From NCBI GenBank assembly GCA_004173415.1, contig SEHC01000108.1, forward strand, positions 1-9,897: a DNA stretch of 9,897 nucleotides, written 5' to 3'. Positions 5,086 to 9,897 of this stretch are shown here, one piece after another. The translations under genes and the position numbers were made by a program. The notes beneath the pieces are model-generated. The model had not been told where the DNA came from. It made no database searches and saw nothing but the letters and a program-made list of their open reading frames with translations. How positions within the stretch are numbered: the first letter of the stretch is position 1; each line of letters starts with the position of its first letter. The stretch comes from Lysobacteraceae bacterium (lineage in GTDB: Bacteria > Pseudomonadota > Gammaproteobacteria > Xanthomonadales > Xanthomonadaceae).

Positions 5086-6873
5086 ATGCAGCAGTACCGT
5101 TTTCCCAGCACCCCCACGCTCCACGCGCTCACCCTGGCCATCGGCCTGGCGCTTCCCTCGTTTGCGCATGCGGCGCTGTCCGCCGACGCCACCACCCTGG
5201 ACGAGGTCGTGGTGACCGGCACGCGCACCAGCGTCGCCATCGTCGACAGCCTGGTGCCGACGCAGGTGATCGACCGCGAAGCCATCGAGCGCAGCCAGGC
5301 CCGTTCCCTGCCCGAACTGCTGAAGGGCCGCGCCGGCATCAACCTGACCAACCAGGGCGGCCTGGGCAAGCTCACCACGGTGTTCATGCGCGGCACCGAA
5401 TCCGACCACGTGCTGGTGCTGGTCGATGGCGTCCGCATCGGCTCGGCCAGCGCCGGGCTGGCCTCGTTCCAGGACCTGCCGGTCGACCAGATCGATCGTA
5501 TCGAGATCGTCCGCGGCCCGCGGTCCAGCCTGTACGGCTCGGAGGCCATCGGCGGCGTGATCCAGATCTTCACCCGCAAGGGCGGCGATGGCTTCGCGCC
5601 CAATTTCCGCGTCGGCGCCGGCAGCCACCGGCTGCGTGAAGCCAGCGCCGGTTTCAGCAACCGTGGCGAACGCGGCTGGATCAGCGCCCAGGCCGGCTAC
5701 CAGCAGACCGACGGCATCAACGCCTGCCGCGGCGCCGGCTTCCCGGTTTTCCAGGGCTGCTTCGCCGACGAACCCGACGATGACGGTTATCGCAACGTGT
5801 CGGTGTCATTGCGGGGCGGCGTGGAGGTGACCCAGGCACTGACCCTGGAAGGCCACTTCCTGGATGCCAACGCCAGCAACGAATACGACAGCAGCTCCTT
5901 CGGTGGCAATGAAGCCGAGAACGTCCAGCGCGTGGCCGGCGCCAGGCTGTCCTGGTCGGCCGGCGAACGGCTGAAGCTGGCGCTCCAGGCGGGCCGCGCC
6001 GACGACCAGTCCGATGCCTACTACCGCGACCCGCTTACCGGAGCACGCGGTTACGTCAACACCTTCGACACCCGCCGCGATACCGCCACGGTGCAGGCCG
6101 ACTACACCCTCGCCGAAGGACAGCTGCTCAGCGCCGGCGGCGACTGGCAGCAGGACCGGGTCAGCAGCAGCACCGATTTCAGCGTCGGCAGCCGCGACAA
6201 CACCGGCGTGTTCGTCGAGTACCAGGGCCGTTTCGGCGCCCACCAGTTGCAGGCGAGCCTGCGCAACGACGACAACGAGCAGTTCGGCGACCACCTGACC
6301 GGCAGCGCCGGCTGGGGCATGGCCCTGGGCAACGGCCTGCGCCTCAATGCCTCTTACGGCACCGGCTTCAAGGCGCCGACCTTCAACGACCTGTACTACC
6401 CCGGCTCGGAAAGCCCGAACCTGAAGCCGGAGCAATCCAGGAGCGTGAACCTGGGCCTGGCCCAGTACCGCGACCAGTGGAGCTGGAGCTTCAATGTCTT
6501 CGAAACCCGCATCGACGACCTGATCGTGTTCGTGTACCCGCCGCCGGACTACCTGGGCATCGGCCTGAACGTGGACGAGGCCCGCATCCGCGGCGCGGAG
6601 TTCACCTTCGACATCGCCCTGGCAGGCCTCGGCGACTTCCGCCTCGGCCTCACCGGCAATGGCGCCAGCCGCCGCTACGACGACCTGGCCAACAGCGTGC
6701 GCCTGGCCGGTTACGGCACCCTGGACCTGCGCCTGGAATACGCCTTCCATCCGCACTGGACCGTGCAGGCGCGCGCGTCCAACGTGTTCGACCGCCGGTA
6801 CGAAACCATCGCCTGGTACAACCAGCCGGGCCGCGAGTATGGCCTGAGCCTGCGTTATCAGCCGTCCCTCTGA
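5086..6873 (+). CDS. btuB: TonB-dependent vitamin B12 outer-membrane receptor BtuB
   Basis: The 595-residue product (E. coli BtuB is 614) is an outer-membrane barrel that imports cobalamin using TonB energy. Residues 1-29 are a signal peptide ending in SFAHA, cleaved before A30. The Ton box is DEVVVT (39-44). The plug domain follows (about 50-165), with VFMRGTESDHVLVLVDGVRI and IEIVRGPRSSLYGSEAIGGVIQI as landmarks. The barrel contains FKAPTFNDLYYPGSESPNLKPE and NVFDRRYETI, both characteristic of BtuB. A cysteine pair (C214, C225) sits beside an acidic cluster (D228, D231-D233 in DEPDDDGY), at the place where E. coli BtuB binds calcium in an outer loop; that function is inferred. The B12 riboswitch upstream makes a B12 substrate highly likely. 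The last residues are RYQPSL, so the usual terminal aromatic residue of outer-membrane barrels is missing. No B12 synthesis or ABC-transporter genes are adjacent. Confidence 0.95.
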   Translation: MQQYRFPSTPTLHALTLAIGLALPSFAHAALSADATTLDEVVVTGTRTSVAIVDSLVPTQVIDREAIERSQARSLPELLKGRAGINLTNQGGLGKLTTVFMRGTESDHVLVLVDGVRIGSASAGLASFQDLPVDQIDRIEIVRGPRSSLYGSEAIGGVIQIFTRKGGDGFAPNFRVGAGSHRLREASAGFSNRGERGWISAQAGYQQTDGINACRGAGFPVFQGCFADEPDDDGYRNVSVSLRGGVEVTQALTLEGHFLDANASNEYDSSSFGGNEAENVQRVAGARLSWSAGERLKLALQAGRADDQSDAYYRDPLTGARGYVNTFDTRRDTATVQADYTLAEGQLLSAGGDWQQDRVSSSTDFSVGSRDNTGVFVEYQGRFGAHQLQASLRNDDNEQFGDHLTGSAGWGMALGNGLRLNASYGTGFKAPTFNDLYYPGSESPNLKPEQSRSVNLGLAQYRDQWSWSFNVFETRIDDLIVFVYPPPDYLGIGLNVDEARIRGAEFTFDIALAGLGDFRLGLTGNGASRRYDDLANSVRLAGYGTLDLRLEYAFHPHWTVQARASNVFDRRYETIAWYNQPGREYGLSLRYQPSL

Positions 6874-6883
6874 GTGGCCTGCC

Positions 6884-6908
6884 GGCACGCGCGCGCGCCG
6901 CGCGTGCC
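6884..6908. terminator. GC-rich hairpin in the btuB/gph convergent gap
   Basis: GGCACGCGCG (6884-6893) and CGCGCGTGCC (6899-6908) form a perfect 10-bp stem with a 5-base loop, 10 bases after the btuB stop. It can form in transcripts from either side. There is no T run on either strand, so it is not a canonical intrinsic terminator. It may block exonucleases or work with Rho at the end of both btuB and gph. Confidence 0.4.
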
Positions 6909-6960
6909 TTCCATGCGCCGCGAAGCCGGGGGCGGAGCGGGCTGCCGGCGCGAAAAGCCC

Positions 6961-7608
6961 CTAGCCCAGCAACTGGCGCATGTCGTCGATGACCATGACC
7001 CCGGGCACCGAGCGCGGATCCAATCCGCGCAGGTAGCCGTAGGTCACCAGCGCCATCGGCACCTGCGCGGCCACCGCGGTCTGCAGGTCGGTGGCCGAAT
7101 CGCCAACCATCAGGCATTTCCCGGGCTGCAGGCCGAAATGCGCGACCACGTGCAGCAGCGGCTGCGCGCTGGGCTTGCGCTCGGCCAGGGTGTCACCGCC
7201 GACGATGCATTCGAAATACCCGCCCAACTGCAGTGCTTCCAGCAGCGGCCGCACGAAGCGCTCCGGTTTGTTGGTGCAGATGGCCAGCTCCACGCCGTGC
7301 GCGCGCAAGGCCTGCAGGGTTTCGACCACACCCGGGTACACGGTCGGATACAGCAGCAGGCAGTCGGCGTAATGGACCATGAAACCCGGCATCACCTGGT
7401 CCAGGTCGATCGCCCGGTCGGCATGCGCGAACGCACTGGCCACCAGTGCGCGGGCGCCGTCGCCTATCCAGCCACGGATCAGCGCCTCCTCCACGCGCGG
7501 CAACGACCAGTCCACGAGCGTGCGGTTCACCGCTTCGGAGATGTCCGAGGCACTGTCGACCAGGGTGCCGTCCAGGTCGAACACGACCAGCGAGTAGGGG
7601 AATTCCAA
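6961..7608 (-). CDS. gph: Phosphoglycolate phosphatase (HAD superfamily)
   Basis: This 215-residue HAD hydrolase should dephosphorylate 2-phosphoglycolate to glycolate. HAD motif I is FDLDGTLVDS (10-19) with nucleophile D11 and acid D13. Motif II is the CTNKP segment (111-115), motif III is K145 in ERKPSAQPL, and motif IV is GDSATDL (169-175). WIGDGA, TNKP and LTYGY-type residues (VTYGYLRG) place it with Gph rather than with sugar phosphatases. Start: TTG at 7608, giving MEFPYSLVVFDLDG. GGAG lies six bases upstream (in ACGGAGAAGAAT), no in-frame ATG is nearby, and the next internal Met (73) lies beyond motif I. It is a little short (E. coli Gph is 252). It follows dinB on the same strand after a 97-bp gap. 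Gph clears the 2-phosphoglycolate released when 3'-phosphoglycolate DNA ends are repaired, a plausible reason for sitting next to a DNA polymerase gene. Confidence 0.9.
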   Translation of the reverse strand: MEFPYSLVVFDLDGTLVDSASDISEAVNRTLVDWSLPRVEEALIRGWIGDGARALVASAFAHADRAIDLDQVMPGFMVHYADCLLLYPTVYPGVVETLQALRAHGVELAICTNKPERFVRPLLEALQLGGYFECIVGGDTLAERKPSAQPLLHVVAHFGLQPGKCLMVGDSATDLQTAVAAQVPMALVTYGYLRGLDPRSVPGVMVIDDMRQLLG

Positions 7609-7645
7609 ATTCTTCTCCGTAGGTGATTGTCGAACGGGAGGGTAA

Positions 7646-7669
7646 GCCGGCCTGTCGTCTATGGCCGGC
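7646..7669. other. Hairpin between dinB and gph
   Basis: GCCGGCC (7646-7652) and GGCCGGC (7663-7669) form a 7-bp stem with a 10-base loop in the 97-bp gap. No T run follows on the minus strand, so read-through from dinB into gph is expected. It could lower gph expression or stabilise a processed end. Confidence 0.45.
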
Positions 7670-7705
7670 CTGGCAAAGGTCCCGTGCAGGGGGGGCCGCA
7701 CCGGA

Positions 7706-8794
7706 TCAGCCCGGCGCCGGTTCGCCTCGCGGCTGGTCGAACAGCGAACCCTGCGACAGGGCTTCGTCGCGCTCGCGGAAGCCACCCAGCCCAACCCCGA
7801 CCAGCCGGTACAGCGTGCCTTCCGGCTCCTGGACGCGTCCGCACAGCGACAGCGCGATGTCGGTCAGGGTATCCAGCGAAGCCGGTGGCGCCTCCGGCGT
7901 ATGGCTGCGGGTGAGGATCCTGAAATGCGAGGTCTTCAGCTTCAGCACCACGGTGCGCCCCACGCGCTCGGTCTTGCGCGAGGCCTCCCAGGTCTTGCCG
8001 GCGAGGCGGCGGATCGTCGGCGCCAGTTCCGCGAGCGGCACATCATGTTCGAAGGTGTCCTCGGCCGAGATCGACTGCACCGGCTGGTCGGGCTGCACCG
8101 GCCGCTCGTCGATGCCGCGCGCGCGGCGATACAGTGCCGCGCCGAAACTGCCGAAGTGGCGCTGCAGCTCGTCGATCGGATAGGCGAGCAGGTCGCCGAC
8201 CCGCTCGATGCCCTGCGCGGAAAGCCTGCCCTGCATGACCTTGCCCACGCCCGGGATCCTGGCGACCGGCAACGGCGCGAGGAAGGCCTCGACCTGCGGC
8301 GGACGGATCACGAACTGGCCATCGGGCTTGCGCCAGTCGGAGGCGATCTTGGCCAGGAACTTGTTCGGCGCGATGCCCGCCGAGGCGGTCAACGAAGTCT
8401 CCTCGCGGATCTGCCGGCGGATCTCCTCGGCAATGGCGGTGGCACTGGGGAAATCGGTCTTCGGCTCGGTGACGTCGAGGTAGGCCTCGTCCAGCGACAG
8501 CGGTTCGACCAGGTCGGTGTGGCGCAGGAAGATTTCCCTGATCGCCCTGGACGCGGCCTTGTAGCGGACGAAATCCGGCGGCACGAAGATCGCCTGCGGA
8601 CACAGGCGCTCGGCGCGCATCGCCGGCATCGCCGAGCGCACCCCGAACACGCGCGCCTCGTACGAGGCCGCGCACACCACCGAACGGGCGCCCCGCCAGG
8701 CCACCACCACCGGCTTGCCGCGCAACGCCGGGTCGTCGCGTTGCTCCACCGACGCATAGAAGGCGTCCATGTCGATGTGGAGGATCTTGCGCAC
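7706..8794 (-). CDS. dinB: DNA polymerase IV (DinB, Y-family translesion polymerase)
   Basis: The 362-residue product is a Y-family polymerase that copies past damaged bases. The N-terminus VRKILHIDMDAFYASVE carries the first metal ligand D8 and the steric-gate tyrosine Y13. SLDEAYLD gives catalytic D102 and E103. SAGIAPNKFLAKIASD (138-153) and the helix-hairpin-helix IPGVGK (180-185) follow, then the little-finger domain ending YRLVGVGLGGF. Near the C-terminus, QGSLF (348-352) fits the beta-clamp binding motif. The start is GTG 8794, which aligns with family N-termini; AGG lies about seven bases upstream. An alternative GTG at 8818 overlaps the stop of the upstream cyclase gene (TAGTG) and would add eight residues. 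Met9 is inside the catalytic motif and cannot be the start. No LexA box is seen nearby. Transcription is likely shared with the upstream GGDEF gene and with gph. Confidence 0.94.
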   Translation of the reverse strand: MRKILHIDMDAFYASVEQRDDPALRGKPVVVAWRGARSVVCAASYEARVFGVRSAMPAMRAERLCPQAIFVPPDFVRYKAASRAIREIFLRHTDLVEPLSLDEAYLDVTEPKTDFPSATAIAEEIRRQIREETSLTASAGIAPNKFLAKIASDWRKPDGQFVIRPPQVEAFLAPLPVARIPGVGKVMQGRLSAQGIERVGDLLAYPIDELQRHFGSFGAALYRRARGIDERPVQPDQPVQSISAEDTFEHDVPLAELAPTIRRLAGKTWEASRKTERVGRTVVLKLKTSHFRILTRSHTPEAPPASLDTLTDIALSLCGRVQEPEGTLYRLVGVGLGGFRERDEALSQGSLFDQPRGEPAPG

Positions 8795-8817
8795 GCGCGA
8801 ACCTGCCGGCAGCCGCA

Positions 8818-9831
8818 CTAGCTGCCGTCGGCAGCAACAGCCGGCGTCGGCGCGGAGGAGCCACCGATGAAGGAGCTGTCGCGACCGTTGTTCTTGGCCC
8901 GGTACAGGGCCGCGTCGGCCAGCGAGAACCATTCCTGCCAGCGCTCCTCGTCACCGGCCATCGCCCCGCCCAGGGAAACCGTGATCCGCCCGCCCGGCCC
9001 GCGCAGCGCGTTGCGTACGGCCAGGCGCAGGCGTTCGCTCGCCGCCCACAGGCCCTCGGGCGTGTCGACCCGCAACAGGACCACGAACTCCTCGCCGCCG
9101 AAACGGAACACGCGGTCCTGCCGGCGCATCTCGAACTTGAGGATCGCGGCGAGGTCGGCGATGGCGGCATCGCCGGCGGCATGCCCGTAGCTGTCGTTGA
9201 CTTCCTTGAAGTGGTCGATGTCCAGGATCAGCAAGCCGAAGGCCTCGGTGCCGCCGCGATTCCGGGCCACCGCATCCTCCAGCGCATGCTCCATGGTCCG
9301 GCGGTTCGGCAACCCGGTCAGCGCATCCAGCGAGGCCATCTCCTCCAGCACTTGCTGGTCGTTGCTGACCCGCAGCGCGAACAGGTAGGCGAACAGAGTG
9401 ACCAGCGCAGAGGTGACGGCGACCGAAATCGCTTCGAGGGCCGACGCGAACAGGCCCGGCATCAGCATCACCGCCAGCACCAGCAGCAGGTTGCATACCA
9501 GCGCCTGGCGCGGCCCGGCGATGAAGAAATTGGTCATCATCACCAGGTAGATCCAGGGCAGCGCCACCGGCCCGATGACCAGGCATGCGGCGGTGCAGCC
9601 GAGGCTGTTGACTGCGCACAGGAATGCCCCGGCGCCCCCCGTGTTGCCGCTGCGCATCGCATAGAGCACCGGCGCCAGGATCAGCGCGACCATGCCCAGG
9701 TCGATGGCCGCCGCCGCCCAGTCGGCGCTCCACAGTCGGTAGGCCCCGAACAAGGCCAGGGTGAAAGAGGTTGTCGCTCCCAGCAGGACGAGGATGCCGA
9801 GCTGGGAATTTCGCCTGAACCGTTTGAACAA
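8818..9831 (-). CDS. Membrane-bound diguanylate cyclase (GGDEF domain)
   Basis: This 337-residue protein makes cyclic di-GMP from two GTP at the inner membrane. Residues about 11-153 contain some six hydrophobic segments (roughly 11-31, 39-59, 67-87, 89-106, 110-128, 130-153), a sensor region I cannot assign to a named MASE type. A short linker leads to the GGDEF domain: LDALTGLPNRR (168-178), LDIDHFKEVND (203-213), the active-site variant GGEEF (245-249) and VSLGGA. RRQD (236-239) ends five residues before GGEEF, the usual place of the RxxD inhibitory site, so product feedback is expected. No EAL domain is present. The start is TTG 9831 with GGGGGA nine bases upstream. The frame stays open to the right edge of the window, so a start beyond the edge is possible. 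The first internal Met is residue 47, inside the membrane region. Confidence 0.9.
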   Translation of the reverse strand: MFKRFRRNSQLGILVLLGATTSFTLALFGAYRLWSADWAAAAIDLGMVALILAPVLYAMRSGNTGGAGAFLCAVNSLGCTAACLVIGPVALPWIYLVMMTNFFIAGPRQALVCNLLLVLAVMLMPGLFASALEAISVAVTSALVTLFAYLFALRVSNDQQVLEEMASLDALTGLPNRRTMEHALEDAVARNRGGTEAFGLLILDIDHFKEVNDSYGHAAGDAAIADLAAILKFEMRRQDRVFRFGGEEFVVLLRVDTPEGLWAASERLRLAVRNALRGPGGRITVSLGGAMAGDEERWQEWFSLADAALYRAKNNGRDSSFIGGSSAPTPAVAADGS

Positions 9832-9897
9832 TTCGATCAGTCCCCCGCTTGCGACGCGGGCGGAGTGCCAGGCTGCGTCGGGCCAAACGGTATGGAC

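Noticed and set aside
5806..6888. Minus-strand frame of 360 codons opposite btuB
   Set aside because: Antisense shadow; the plus strand encodes a complete TonB-dependent receptor.
7689..7695. Run of seven G as a phase-variation tract
   Set aside because: It lies just outside the dinB stop and not within any gene or between promoter boxes, so slippage would not switch anything evident.
7609..7794. ATG-initiated N-terminal extension of gph
   Set aside because: The extra 62 residues come from the dinB 3' end in another frame and the gap, and look random. The HAD motif begins right after TTG 7608, which has a ribosome site.
7661..8821. Plus-strand frame of 386 codons opposite dinB
   Set aside because: Antisense shadow of DinB; the translation is Arg/His-rich and not protein-like.
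8795..8932. ATG-initiated 46-residue extension of DinB
   Set aside because: It overlaps the end of the GGDEF gene in another frame and has no counterpart in DinB proteins.
1..9897. CRISPR array, tRNA, rRNA, transposase, prophage or defence island
   Set aside because: No spaced direct repeats, no tRNA-like arms and no such protein families were seen; all main genes are core metabolism, repair or signalling.

Overview
The window is about 9.9 kb of high-GC chromosome with tightly packed core genes. RhlE with a basic tail, a DinB reading VRKILHIDMD, a TonB-dependent cobalamin receptor under a B12 riboswitch, a membrane GGDEF protein, a phasin and REP-like CCCGGC/GCCGGG repeats together suggest Xanthomonadaceae (Lysobacterales; Stenotrophomonas, Pseudoxanthomonas, Luteimonas or Lysobacter type). 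I cannot name the genus from sequence alone. No phage, transposase, CRISPR, tRNA or rRNA is visible.

Plus strand, left to right: rhlE (274-1632) with a clear intrinsic terminator; a 96-bp inverted-repeat element (1732-1827); queD (1909-2262, queuosine pathway); a phasin gene (2470-2862) whose promoter overlaps two palindromes of the form TGYTGC-N3-GCAACA, followed by a textbook terminator. bioD (3021-3719) is on the minus strand and is divergent from msrC (3847-4332). msrC overlaps a TfoX C-terminal-domain gene (4329-4703) by four bases. A cobalamin riboswitch (about 4751-4956) leads into btuB (5086-6873).

The right part is a minus-strand cluster, transcribed right to left: a membrane diguanylate cyclase (9831-8818), dinB (8794-7706) and gph (7608-6961). 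All three appear to use non-ATG starts (TTG, GTG, TTG). dinB and gph can be linked through DNA damage, because Gph consumes the 2-phosphoglycolate released in repair of oxidised DNA ends. btuB and gph converge on a GC-rich hairpin.

The genes serve separate housekeeping tasks: RNA remodelling, tRNA modification, polyester granule coating, biotin synthesis, methionine sulfoxide repair, B12 uptake, translesion synthesis and c-di-GMP signalling. I found no clearly new multi-gene system. The best leads are regulatory: the paired phasin operators, two genes with an identical TANAAT-N7-ATG layout that implies leaderless mRNAs, a possible switching helix downstream of the B12 aptamer, and the uniform non-ATG starts of the minus-strand cluster.
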